From Paracoccus alcaliphilus (GTDB lineage Bacteria > Pseudomonadota > Alphaproteobacteria > Rhodobacterales > Rhodobacteraceae), in the NCBI RefSeq assembly GCF_028553725.1, contig NZ_CP067124.1:3172001-3236000 (forward strand): a stretch of 64,000 bases of DNA. The letters run 5' to 3'. Positions 7,667 to 16,329 of the stretch are shown piece after piece (within the stretch, counting starts at the first letter, position 1; each line of letters opens with the position of its first letter). The notes below the pieces were generated by a model. That model was not told the origin of the DNA and did not search any database. It saw only the letters and a program-made list of their open reading frames with translations. The translations under genes and the position numbers were made by a program.

Positions 7667-8554
7667 ATGTCTCCGACCGTCCGCATTGCCATCGGCAGCA
7701 TCTTCATCGGGATTCTGGTCCTGGGGCTGAAGGGGCTGGCCTGGTGGCTGACGGGTTCGGTCGCGCTGTTGTCGGATGCGCTGGAAAGCACGGTGAACGT
7801 GGCCACGGCCATCGCCGCGCTGGTCGCCATCCGGGTGGCCGCCAAGCCCGCCGACCGCGGCCATCCTTACGGCCATCACAAGGCCGAATTCTTCAGCGCC
7901 GTGCTGGAGGGGGTGATGATCATCATCGCCGCCCTGCTGATCATGCGCGAGGCATGGCACGGGCTGGTGGCGCCGCAGGTGATCGAGGCGCCGGTGCTGG
8001 GCCTGCTGATCAATGGCGGCGCGGGCGCGATCAATGCGGTCTGGGCCAGCGTGCTGATCTCTCGCGGGCGGGCGCTGAAATCGCCGGCGCTGACGGCGGA
8101 CGGGCATCACCTGATGACGGATGTATGGTCCTCGGTCGGGGTGATCGCCGGGGTCATTCTGGCGGTGGTGACGGGCTGGACGATTCTGGACCCGATCCTT
8201 GCCGGGCTGGTCGGGCTGAACATCCTGTGGCAGGGCTGGAAGGTGACGGCCAATTCACTCAGCGGATTGATGGACGAGGCGGTCGAGGACGGCACCCTGC
8301 AACGCATCCGCGACATCATCACGGATCGCGGCACCGGCGCGATACAGGCCCACGACCTGCGCACCCGTCATGCCGGGGCGGTGACCTTCATCGACTTCCA
8401 TCTGGTGGTGGACGGCCAGACCACCGTGGACGACGCCCACGAGATCTGCGACCGGATCGAGCAATCGCTGAAGGCGATCCTGCCCGAAGCCCAGATCACC
8501 ATCCATGTCGAGCCTGAACACATGGCCAAGCATTCCGGCATTCTGGTGCTCTAG
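7667..8554 (+). CDS. Cation diffusion facilitator family metal exporter
   Basis: A 295-residue membrane protein of the CDF family, which exports divalent metals (Zn, Fe, Co, Mn) in exchange for protons. Seen are the TM2 segment ALLSDALESTVNVA, the loop HPYGHHKAEFF that is conserved in CDF proteins, the TM5 metal-site motif HHLMTDVWSS (H-x-x-x-D), and a C-terminal cytoplasmic domain with FIDFHLVVDG and a closing ITIHVEPE. The ATG at 7667 is preferred over one 39 bases upstream because AAGGA lies near it and the family similarity begins there. Metal specificity cannot be read with confidence; the H-D pair in TM5 fits zinc or iron. Confidence 0.9.
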   Translation: MSPTVRIAIGSIFIGILVLGLKGLAWWLTGSVALLSDALESTVNVATAIAALVAIRVAAKPADRGHPYGHHKAEFFSAVLEGVMIIIAALLIMREAWHGLVAPQVIEAPVLGLLINGGAGAINAVWASVLISRGRALKSPALTADGHHLMTDVWSSVGVIAGVILAVVTGWTILDPILAGLVGLNILWQGWKVTANSLSGLMDEAVEDGTLQRIRDIITDRGTGAIQAHDLRTRHAGAVTFIDFHLVVDGQTTVDDAHEICDRIEQSLKAILPEAQITIHVEPEHMAKHSGILVL

Positions 8555-8563
8555 CCAGCCCGT

Positions 8564-9349
8564 TCAGGCATCCAGCCGCACCCAGACCGGGACGTGATCG
8601 CTGGGTTTCTCGCCCGCGCGGGCTTCCTTGTCGATCTCGGATTCCACCAGCAGGTCGGCGGCCTGCGGCGACAGCAGCAGATGGTCGATGCGGATGCCGT
8701 CGTCACGCTTCCACGCGCCGCCCTGATAATCCCAGAAGGTGAACGGCCCGCGCGTCGCATAGGGGTCGTGCAGGCGGATCGCGTCGGACCAGCCCTGATG
8801 CAGGATGCGGCGGAACGCAGCGCGGCTTTCGGGCAGAAACAGCGCATCCTCGACCCAGTTCGCCGGATTGGCCGCGTCGCGCGGCTGCGGGATGATGTTG
8901 TAATCGCCCAGCATGACCACCGGCATCTCGCTGGCCAGCAGTTCAGCGGCGCGCAGGCGCAACCGCTCCATCCATGACAACTTGTAATCGTACTTTGGCC
9001 CCGGCGCCGGGTTGCCGTTGGGCAGGTAAAGCCCCGCGATCCGCACCGCGCGCGACCCGATCACCGTCGCCTCGATATAGCGGGCCTGTTCGTCGGCATC
9101 GTCGCCCGGCAGACCGCGCGTCACATCCTCCAGCGGCAGACGCGACAGGATGGCCACGCCGTTGAAGCCCTTCTGGCCGTGAGTCTCGACCGTCCAGCCC
9201 AGATCCTCAAGGTATTCGCGGGGAAAGCCCTCATCGACGGATTTGATCTCTTGCAGGACCACGACATCGGCATTCGCACCTGCCAGCCAGTCGCTCAGCG
9301 CCGCGATCCGGGCCTTGACGCCATTGATGTTGAATGTCGCGATCTTCAT
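8564..9349 (-). CDS. xthA: Exodeoxyribonuclease III
   Basis: A 261-residue endonuclease/exonuclease/phosphatase-fold enzyme of base-excision repair that cleaves at abasic sites and degrades duplex DNA from 3' ends. Motifs: MKIATFNINGVKAR, the metal-binding Glu in VVLQEIKS, LGDYNIIP with the catalytic Asp/Asn, IDHLLLS, and the terminal His in PSDHVPVWV. It converges with the CDF exporter gene and has a normal length for the family. It lies 63 bases downstream of erpA on the same strand. Confidence 0.95.
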   Translation of the reverse strand: MKIATFNINGVKARIAALSDWLAGANADVVVLQEIKSVDEGFPREYLEDLGWTVETHGQKGFNGVAILSRLPLEDVTRGLPGDDADEQARYIEATVIGSRAVRIAGLYLPNGNPAPGPKYDYKLSWMERLRLRAAELLASEMPVVMLGDYNIIPQPRDAANPANWVEDALFLPESRAAFRRILHQGWSDAIRLHDPYATRGPFTFWDYQGGAWKRDDGIRIDHLLLSPQAADLLVESEIDKEARAGEKPSDHVPVWVRLDA

Positions 9350-9412
9350 GCCCGCCCCTTTGCCTGACCCTGCCAGCCATAGGGGATTTTCACGTTCAAG
9401 ACCAGCCGGGCA

Positions 9413-9736
9413 TCACATCGAGAAAGAGGTTCCGCAGCCGCAGCTGGAGCTGGCATTGGGGTTGTCGATCACGAAACGCGCGCCGATCAGTTCGTCGGTG
9501 AAATCGATCACCGCGCCCGCCAGATAGGGCAGCGAGACCGGATCGACCACGACCCGCTGACCGGCGCTTTCCAGCACCAGATCGTCATCCTCGGCCTGAT
9601 CCAGCCGGATTTCATACTGGAAACCCGAACAGCCGCCACCCGACACCGCCACACGCAGCGGGCGGGTATCGGACCCGTCATTGATCTCGGCCAGGCGCGC
9701 GAAGGCGCGTTCGGTCACTTTCGGAGGCAAGTTCAT
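9413..9736 (-). CDS. erpA: A-type iron-sulfur carrier protein
   Basis: A 107-residue A-type carrier with the three conserved cysteines: one in GGGCSGFQY and two in the C-terminal SCGCGTSF. These proteins receive Fe-S clusters from the Isc/Suf scaffold and pass them to apoproteins; the overall sequence (VSGGGCSGFQYEI, PNASSSCGCG) best fits ErpA. The start at 9736 begins the family similarity. The gene is divergent from dgt with a gap of only 70 bases, so the two promoters must overlap closely. Confidence 0.9.
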   Translation of the reverse strand: MNLPPKVTERAFARLAEINDGSDTRPLRVAVSGGGCSGFQYEIRLDQAEDDDLVLESAGQRVVVDPVSLPYLAGAVIDFTDELIGARFVIDNPNASSSCGCGTSFSM

Positions 9737-9806
9737 GGGGTGTTCCCGTTTTCGTCCGCGTATCCCGAATATAGGTTGCCTGCGCAGCCGTCGCAAGGAA
9801 CCCCAG

Positions 9807-11003
9807 ATGACCGCGCCCTATGCCTGCCAGCCCGAACTCAGCCGGGGACGCCTGTCCTCCGAGCAATTGTCCACCTTTCGCAGCCCGTGGCAGCGCGACC
9901 GCGACCGGATCATCCATTCCAGCGCCTTCCGGCGGCTGAAGCACAAGACGCAGGTCTTTGTCGAACATGATGGAGAGGCCTATCGCGGCGATTATTACCG
10001 CACCCGTCTGACCCACACGATCGAGGTGGCGCAGGTCGCCCGCACCATCGCAGGCGCCCTGGACCTGAACACCGATCTGGCCGAGGCCGTGGCGCTGGCC
10101 CATGATCTTGGCCACCCGCCCTTCGGCCATACCGGAGAGGACGCGCTGGCAGCCCTGATGGAACCCTATGGCGGTTTCGACCACAACGCGCAGGCGCTGC
10201 GCATCGTGACCCGGCTGGAACGCCATTACGCCGATTTCGACGGGCTGAACCTGACATGGGAAACGCTGGAAGGCATCGCCAAGCATAATGGCAGGGTGCT
10301 GGAGCGTGACGCGATGGGCGACCCGGTGCCCGCCCCCCTGCCCTATGCGCTGGCCGAGGTGAACGGGCTGTGGAATCTGGAACTGCACACCAATGCCAGC
10401 GCCGAGGCGCAGGTGGCGGCGGTGGCCGACGACGTGGCCTATAACCACCACGATCTGCATGACGGGCTGCGCGCCGAACTGTTCACCGAAGAGGAACTGG
10501 CCGAACTGCCGGTGATCGGTCCCGCCTTCGCCGAGGTGGACCGGCTGCATCCCGGTCTGGACCGGATGCGCCGCCGCCACGAGGCGCTGCGCCGCGTCTT
10601 TGGCGTCATGGTCGAGGATGTGATCGCCGTCGCCCAGAACCGACTGACCGGGTTGCAGCCGCAATCCGTGGACGAGATCCGCGACATGGACGGCCCGATC
10701 ATCCGCTTCTCGAAACCGCTGTATCAGAACATCAAGGCGATCAAGTCCTTCCTGTTCACGCGGATGTATCGCGCGCCCTCGGTCGTGGTCGAACGGCGCA
10801 GCGTCACGGCGATGCTGAACCGGATGTTCCCGCTTTACCTGAACGCGCCGGCCAATATGCCCGACCAGTGGCGCGCCACCGCCGAGGCCGCCGCGGACGA
10901 AACCCAGCGCGCCCGGGTGGTGCTGGACTATGTCGCCGGCATGACCGACCGTTACGCCATCGCCGAACATCAGCGGCTGTTCGGCGATCGGCCCGCCGCG
11001 TAA
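9807..11003 (+). CDS. dgt: Deoxyguanosinetriphosphate triphosphohydrolase-like protein
   Basis: A 398-residue HD-domain enzyme. The N-terminal SPWQRDRDRIIHSSAFRRLKHKTQVF and YRTRLTHTIEVAQVARTIA carry the first HD-type histidine, and AHDLGHPPFGHTGE gives the His-Asp metal pair. This is the long dNTP triphosphohydrolase-like family found in alphaproteobacteria that hydrolyses deoxynucleoside triphosphates to nucleosides plus triphosphate. The ATG at 9807 is preceded by AAGGAA. The preceding open reading frame overlaps erpA and is not used. Confidence 0.93.
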   Translation: MTAPYACQPELSRGRLSSEQLSTFRSPWQRDRDRIIHSSAFRRLKHKTQVFVEHDGEAYRGDYYRTRLTHTIEVAQVARTIAGALDLNTDLAEAVALAHDLGHPPFGHTGEDALAALMEPYGGFDHNAQALRIVTRLERHYADFDGLNLTWETLEGIAKHNGRVLERDAMGDPVPAPLPYALAEVNGLWNLELHTNASAEAQVAAVADDVAYNHHDLHDGLRAELFTEEELAELPVIGPAFAEVDRLHPGLDRMRRRHEALRRVFGVMVEDVIAVAQNRLTGLQPQSVDEIRDMDGPIIRFSKPLYQNIKAIKSFLFTRMYRAPSVVVERRSVTAMLNRMFPLYLNAPANMPDQWRATAEAAADETQRARVVLDYVAGMTDRYAIAEHQRLFGDRPAA

Positions 11004-11090
11004 GCTCAGCCCCTTGCGACAGGGTGGAACAAAACCCGGCCCGACCGGTTCTGTTTCCAGTTGTGCGCACAAATCCCGGAGTTGGATCGA

Positions 11091-11585
11091 ATGAACAAAT
11101 ATCTCATCGCATTTTCGCTGGCGCTTGCCCCCGCTTTGGCTTCGGCGCAGGACAGCACCGCCAGTTTTGTCGATACCGAAGGCAGCGAGGTCGGCACCGC
11201 GCAGATCCAGCCCACCCCGAACGGCGTTCTGTTCACCGTCGAGGTCACCGGCCTGCCCGCCGAGCAATGGGTGGGGTTCCATATCCACGAAACCGGGGAA
11301 TGCGACGCCGCAACCCATCACGATTCAGCGGGCGGGCATTTCAACCCCGGCGATGTCGAACATGGCTATCTGTCGGAAACCGGCCCTCATGCCGGTGACA
11401 TGCCCAATATCTGGGTGGATGCCAGCGGCACGGCTCGGGCTCAGGTGCTGAACACCCTCGTCTCAGCCGAGGGCGACAATGCCATCAGCGGGCGCGCGCT
11501 GATGATCCATGCGGGCGCCGACGATTATGCCAGCCAGCCGACCGGCGATGCCGGTGACCGTCTGGCCTGCGCCGTGATCGAATGA
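11091..11585 (+). CDS. sodC: Periplasmic Cu/Zn superoxide dismutase
   Basis: A 164-residue secreted enzyme with a signal peptide (about 19 residues, ending ALASAQ) that dismutates superoxide in the periplasm. All metal ligands appear present: His64, His66, His83, His91, His100, Asp103 and His140, with the disulfide pair Cys71 and Cys160 and the active-site Arg157. Motifs are GFHIHETGEC and GGHFNP. It converges with manC, and an 11- to 13-bp hairpin lies between the two stop codons. Confidence 0.95.
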   Translation: MNKYLIAFSLALAPALASAQDSTASFVDTEGSEVGTAQIQPTPNGVLFTVEVTGLPAEQWVGFHIHETGECDAATHHDSAGGHFNPGDVEHGYLSETGPHAGDMPNIWVDASGTARAQVLNTLVSAEGDNAISGRALMIHAGADDYASQPTGDAGDRLACAVIE

Positions 11586-11591
11586 TGCAAT

Positions 11592-11622
11592 GATCCGGTG
11601 CCCCTTCTGCGGGCGCCGGATC
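11592..11622. terminator. Hairpin between convergent sodC and manC
   Basis: GATCCGGTGCCC and GGGCGCCGGATC pair with one G-T wobble around a small loop. There is no long T-run, so it may act as a weak bidirectional terminator or as a 3'-end protecting hairpin. It touches the manC stop codon. Confidence 0.5.
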
Positions 11623-13048
11623 AGTCGCGGCTGTCGCGGGCATAGACATCCTCGTATCGGATGATGTCATCCTCGCCCAGATAGGAACCCGTCTGCACCT
11701 CGATCAGCACCATCGGCACCTTGCCGGGGTTTTCCATCCGATGCACCGCGCCAAGCGGCACATAGATCGACTGGTTTTCCGTCACCAGCGTCACCGTTTC
11801 ATCCACCGTCACCCGCGCCGTGCCCGACACCACGATCCAGTGTTCCGAGCGGTGGACATGGCTTTGCAGCGACAGCGCCGCGCCCGGCTTGACCACGATC
11901 CGCTTGACCTGAAAGCGGTCGGCCAGCGCCAGCGTCTCGAACCAGCCCCAGGGACGGTGATCGCGGGGAAAGCTTTCGGCCTGCTTGCGGCCCTTCTTCT
12001 TCAGCGCGGTGACGGCCTGACGCACCTCTTGCGCGCGGTCCATCCCGGCGACCAGAACCGCATCGCTGGTGGCCACGACCATCATGTCATCCAGCCCGAT
12101 GCCGACGATCTGCAAATCCTCGCTGTCGGAACGCAGCAGCACATTGCGGCAGTCGATCGCGGTCGAGCGCCCGTCCGCGACGATGCCGGTGGCCTCGTCG
12201 CCCAACTGTTCGCGCCAGACGGCATCCCAGCCGCCCAGATCCGACCAGTGATCGGAAAACCGCACCACGGTCAGATTGTCGGCCTTTTCCATCACCGCAT
12301 AGTCGATGGATTCATTGCCCAGCCCCTCCCACGGGGCGCGGGCCAGACGCAGAAAGCCCAGATCGGTATGGGCGCCGTCGATGGCGGCCTGCACCGGGTC
12401 GATATAGGCCGAGGCATGGGCGCGGAACGCCTCGATCATGCTGCGGGCAGAGAACAGGAAGATGCCCGCATTCCACAGGAAATTGCCCTGTTCCAGCATC
12501 TGCTGCGCGCGGGTCGCATCGGGCTTTTCGACGAAACGCGCCAGCGGCTGCGGCCCCTCGCCCTGCCCGGCCAGCTCCAGATAGCCATAGCCGGTTTCGG
12601 GGCGCGTGGGGGTGATGCCGAAGGTCACGATGCGGCCCTGACGCGCGGGCCCGGCACCCGCCTGAACGGCGCGGGCGAAGGCCGCCGCATCGGGGATCAC
12701 ATGATCCGAGGGCGCAACCAGCAGCAGCCGGTCGGGGTCGTCCGCCCCCTCCATCAGCGCGGCGGCCAGAATGGCGGGGGCGGTATTGCGCCCCAGAGGC
12801 TCGATCACGATGGCCTGCGGGGTGATGCCGATCTGGTCCAGCTGCTCGGCCACGATGAAACGGAAATCGGCATTGGTCATCACCACCGGATCGCCGAAAC
12901 CCTCGCCCGACAGCCGCCGGGCCGAGGCCTGAAACAGCGTCTCTTCGCCCACAAGCTGCGCGAATTGCTTGGGAAAGCTTTTGCGCGAGACCGGCCACAG
13001 CCGGGTGCCCGAACCGCCCGCCATCAGCACCGGAGTGATTTTCGTCAT
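11621..13048 (-). CDS. manC: Mannose-1-phosphate guanylyltransferase / mannose-6-phosphate isomerase
   Basis: A 475-residue bifunctional type II PMI/GMP enzyme that makes GDP-mannose for polysaccharides. The N-terminal nucleotidyltransferase motif LMAGGSGTRLWPVSR and KSFPKQF are followed by VEKPD; the C-terminal cupin carries the isomerase motif in HRPWGWFETL and QSHVHRSEHWIVVSG. The start at 13048 has GGAGAGGCGAC in front and begins the homology. It stands alone here, not inside a polysaccharide cluster, though kpsT/kpsE/kdsA lie 7 kb away. Confidence 0.93.
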   Translation of the reverse strand: MTKITPVLMAGGSGTRLWPVSRKSFPKQFAQLVGEETLFQASARRLSGEGFGDPVVMTNADFRFIVAEQLDQIGITPQAIVIEPLGRNTAPAILAAALMEGADDPDRLLLVAPSDHVIPDAAAFARAVQAGAGPARQGRIVTFGITPTRPETGYGYLELAGQGEGPQPLARFVEKPDATRAQQMLEQGNFLWNAGIFLFSARSMIEAFRAHASAYIDPVQAAIDGAHTDLGFLRLARAPWEGLGNESIDYAVMEKADNLTVVRFSDHWSDLGGWDAVWREQLGDEATGIVADGRSTAIDCRNVLLRSDSEDLQIVGIGLDDMMVVATSDAVLVAGMDRAQEVRQAVTALKKKGRKQAESFPRDHRPWGWFETLALADRFQVKRIVVKPGAALSLQSHVHRSEHWIVVSGTARVTVDETVTLVTENQSIYVPLGAVHRMENPGKVPMVLIEVQTGSYLGEDDIIRYEDVYARDSRD

Positions 13049-13205
13049 GTCGCCTCTCCAAACGCCCGTCCCTGAAGCGATAGCCCAAGCGCGGGTCCGG
13101 GCCAAGCGGTGACAGGGCGCGGAATTGATAAAGCGCAAGGACAGTGAACCCCCGGCCCCTTCGCCGCGTTGGGCCAGCGAACATCTGGATCAGGAGGATG
13201 GCACG

Positions 13206-13628
13206 ATGATTACCCGTGAAGGTTCGGCGCATTGGGAAGGCGGGCTGAAGGATGGCGAGGGCCGGGTTTCGACCCAATCCGGCGCCCTGACCGATCAGCC
13301 CTATGGATTCCGCAACAGGTTCGAGGATGCCCCCGGCACCAATCCCGAGGAACTGATCGGCGCGGCCCATGCCGCCTGCTTTTCCATGGCCCTGTCGATG
13401 ATGCTGGAACAGGCCGGGATCACCGGCACCGTGGTCGATACCCGCTCGGCCATCTCGATGGACAAGGACGGCGACGGTTTCACCATCACCAGGGCGCATC
13501 TGACCACCACGATCCGCGGCGATGGCGACCGCGCGCAGATCGAGGAACTGGCGCAGAAGGCCAAGGACGGCTGCCCGGTCTCGAAGCTTCTGAATGCGGA
13601 AGTGACCATGGATGCGACCGTCGGCTGA
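13206..13628 (+). CDS. OsmC-family peroxidase
   Basis: A 140-residue OsmC/Ohr-fold protein that reduces organic peroxides with two catalytic cysteines. Cys58 sits in GAAHAACFSMAL and Cys123 in DGCPVSKLL, the standard pair; the N-terminal GSAHWEGGLKDGEG is typical of the OsmC branch. A strong AGGAGG lies 6 bases before the ATG at 13206. Its stop codon overlaps the next start (TGATG), tying its translation to the transglutaminase-like protein. Confidence 0.92.
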   Translation: MITREGSAHWEGGLKDGEGRVSTQSGALTDQPYGFRNRFEDAPGTNPEELIGAAHAACFSMALSMMLEQAGITGTVVDTRSAISMDKDGDGFTITRAHLTTTIRGDGDRAQIEELAQKAKDGCPVSKLLNAEVTMDATVG

Positions 13629-14482
13629 TGCTGATCCGCATCGGGCACGAATTCATCATCGAGGCGGAACAGCCGACCCTGCTGGTCTGCCTCGTCACCC
13701 CTCATATCGCCCGGCACAATGATTTCACCGGGCCAGAGATTGTCGAGACCACGCCGCAAGTGCCGGTCTACAGCTGGTTCGACGGGTTCGGGAACATCTG
13801 CCGCCGCATGATGGCCCCGGCGGGGCGGTTCGTTCTGCGCGGCGATGTCACGCTAAGCGATGACGGCCTGCCCGACCCGATGGATGAAAGCGCCACCGAA
13901 TGGCCGGTCGAGGCGCTGCCGGATGCGGTGCTGCCCTTTCTCAGCGGTTCGCGCTATGTCGAGACGGACCTGCTCAGCCAGCAGGCATGGGACCTGTTCG
14001 GCAACACTCCGCCCGGCTGGGGCCGGGTGCAGCGGGTGGTCGATCACGTCCACAACCACATCCGTTTCGACTACCAGCAGGCCTGCGCGACCCGCACCGC
14101 CCAGGGGGCCAATCGCGAAGCCGTCGGCGTCTGCCGCGATTTCGCCCATCTGGCGCTGGGGTTCCTCAGGGCGCTGAATATCCCGGCGCGCTATGTCAAC
14201 GGCTATGTCGGCGATATCGGCGTGCCGGCCGTGCCCGATCCGATGGATTTCGCGGCATGGATCGAGGTGTTCATCGGCGGGCGCTGGTTCACCTTCGATC
14301 CGCGCAACAATCAGCGCCGGATCGGCCGGGTCGTGGTGGCGCGTGGGCGCGATGCGGTCGATGTGCCGCTGCTGAACAGCTTTGGCCCGCACCGGCTGGA
14401 CAGCTTTACCGTCTGGTGCCACCCCGTCGATGCGCAGGGAAACGAGCTGGACGGGATGCAGTTCGCCCCGGATGCCGCCTGA
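13628..14482 (+). CDS. Transglutaminase-like protein lacking the catalytic histidine
   Basis: A 284-residue protein with an N-terminal beta domain (residues 1-80) and a transglutaminase-like cysteine-protease core. The nucleophile region VGVCRDFAHLALGFL (Cys169) and the Asp of FTFDPRNN (about 224) are present, but the usual HAW motif reads AAW in MDFAAWIEVF, so the catalytic His is replaced by Ala at about 209. Related bacterial proteins with DFSAW at this position exist, so this is probably a subfamily trait rather than a local mutation. The gene is translationally coupled to an OsmC peroxidase. Substrate and activity are unknown. Confidence 0.8.
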   Translation: MLIRIGHEFIIEAEQPTLLVCLVTPHIARHNDFTGPEIVETTPQVPVYSWFDGFGNICRRMMAPAGRFVLRGDVTLSDDGLPDPMDESATEWPVEALPDAVLPFLSGSRYVETDLLSQQAWDLFGNTPPGWGRVQRVVDHVHNHIRFDYQQACATRTAQGANREAVGVCRDFAHLALGFLRALNIPARYVNGYVGDIGVPAVPDPMDFAAWIEVFIGGRWFTFDPRNNQRRIGRVVVARGRDAVDVPLLNSFGPHRLDSFTVWCHPVDAQGNELDGMQFAPDAA

Positions 14483-14488
14483 CGGCTG

Positions 14489-16084
14489 TCAGACCATCAT
14501 TTCCTTGGTGGCGGTCAGTTTCAGGTCGGGGTGGTCGCGCTCGATCCGGTCGATGTCCCATTGCAGGCGGGTCAGATAGACCAGATCGCCGTCATGGTCC
14601 TGCGCCAGATGGCCCTTGTTGGTCTCGGCAAAGGCATCCACCTTGTCCTTCGGCCCCGCCACCCAGCGGGCGCTGGTGAACTGAGAGCCCTCGAACCGCA
14701 CCGGGATGCCGTATTCCAGCCCGATCCGGCTGGCCAGCACCTCGAATTGCAGCGCGCCGACGACGCCGACGATAAAGCCCGAACCGATCATCGGCTTGAA
14801 CACCTTGGCCGCGCCTTCCTCGGCGAATTGCATCAGCGCCTTTTCCAGATGCTTGGCCTTCATCGGATCGGTGGCCCGCACCGTCTGCAACAGTTCCGGC
14901 GCGAAAGAGGGGATGCCGGTAAAGCGCAGCCCCTCGCCCTCGGTCAGCGCGTCACCGATGCGCAACTGGCCGTGGTTCGGAATGCCGATGATGTCGCCCG
15001 CCCATGCTTCCTCGGCCAGTTCGCGGTCGGCGGCCAGAAACAGCACCGGGTTGGTCACCGCCATCGGTTTTTTACTGCGCACATGGGTCAGCTTCATGCC
15101 GCGCGCGAAATGGCCGCTGGCAAGGCGCACGAAGGCCACCCGGTCGCGGTGCTTGGGGTCCATGTTCGCCTGCACCTTGAAGACGAAGCCGGTGACGGGC
15201 TTTTCCTCGGGCGCGATCTGCCGGGAGGCGGCCATCTGCGGCTGCGGCATGGGGCCGTATTCGCTGATCCCGCCCATCAATTCGCGCACGCCAAAGCTGT
15301 TGATGGCGCTGCCGAACCAGATCGGGGTCATATGCCCTTCCAGAAAGGAATTGCGGTCGAAGGCGGGCAGCAATTCGCGCGCCATCTCGACCTCTTCGCG
15401 CAGCTTCGCCAGCAGGTCGGCGGGCAGATGTTCGGCCAGTTTCGGATCGTCCAGCCCCGAGATGCTGACCGTCTGGGCCACCTTGTTGCGGTCGGCGCGG
15501 TCCATCAGTTCCAGCCGGTCATGCAGCATGTCATAGCAGCCGATGAATTCACGGCCCGACCCGATCGGCCAGCTGGCAGGCGCCACGTCGATGGCAAGGT
15601 TTTCCTGAATTTCGTCGATGATCTCGAAGGTGTCGCGGGCCTCGCGGTCCATCTTGTTGCAGAAGGTCAGGATCGGCAGATCGCGCAGCCGGCAGACCTC
15701 GAACAGTTTGCGGGTCTGCGATTCGACGCCCTTGGCCCCGTCGATCACCATGATCGCGGCATCGACGGCGGTCAGCGTGCGATAGGTGTCTTCGGAAAAA
15801 TCGCTGTGGCCCGGCGTGTCCACCAGATTGAAGCGATATTCCCCGAAATCGAAGCTCATGGCCGAGGCCGAAACCGAAATGCCCCGGTCCTGCTCCATCT
15901 TCATGAAGTCGGAACGGGTGCGCCGCGCCTCGCCCTTGGCGCGGACCTGACCGGCCATCTGGATGGCGCCGCCATACAGCAGGAACTTTTCGGTCAGCGT
16001 GGTCTTGCCCGCGTCGGGATGCGCGATGATCGCGAAGGTCCGGCGGCGGGCGATTTCGGGGGGCAGATCGGGGCGGTTTTCCAT
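14489..16084 (-). CDS. prfC: Peptide chain release factor 3
   Basis: A 531-residue translational GTPase that recycles release factors 1 and 2 from the ribosome. G1 is AHPDAGKTTLTEK, G2/G3 are SVSASAMSF and VDTPGHSDFSEDT, and G4 is FCNKMDREA. Length and the closing domain (LQFEVLASRIGLEYGIPV) fit RF3 rather than EF-G. The start at 16084 is chosen because family similarity (ENRPDLPPEIARRRTFAIIAHPD) begins there. It converges with the transglutaminase-like gene, with only six bases between stop codons. Confidence 0.95.
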   Translation of the reverse strand: MENRPDLPPEIARRRTFAIIAHPDAGKTTLTEKFLLYGGAIQMAGQVRAKGEARRTRSDFMKMEQDRGISVSASAMSFDFGEYRFNLVDTPGHSDFSEDTYRTLTAVDAAIMVIDGAKGVESQTRKLFEVCRLRDLPILTFCNKMDREARDTFEIIDEIQENLAIDVAPASWPIGSGREFIGCYDMLHDRLELMDRADRNKVAQTVSISGLDDPKLAEHLPADLLAKLREEVEMARELLPAFDRNSFLEGHMTPIWFGSAINSFGVRELMGGISEYGPMPQPQMAASRQIAPEEKPVTGFVFKVQANMDPKHRDRVAFVRLASGHFARGMKLTHVRSKKPMAVTNPVLFLAADRELAEEAWAGDIIGIPNHGQLRIGDALTEGEGLRFTGIPSFAPELLQTVRATDPMKAKHLEKALMQFAEEGAAKVFKPMIGSGFIVGVVGALQFEVLASRIGLEYGIPVRFEGSQFTSARWVAGPKDKVDAFAETNKGHLAQDHDGDLVYLTRLQWDIDRIERDHPDLKLTATKEMMV

Positions 16085-16329
16085 GAGCCGCCATGTAGCG
16101 CGGCCCGCGTCGGGGCGCAATCACCGGCGGATGATTCGCGTGGGCCACCCGTCACAGCCGCGTCTGCGGCGGGCCCGAACCCACAACTTCAGGTGATTGA
16201 CGCTGGTTTATTATAATGGAAGGCTTTTTGCGGCTGCATTATCTCTGTTTTTCGCGGTCCCGTTGACATAGGATGGCAGGAATAAACCGGGCAGAAACTG
16301 CTTTGAATTGCACAACGTGAAGAACGGCC

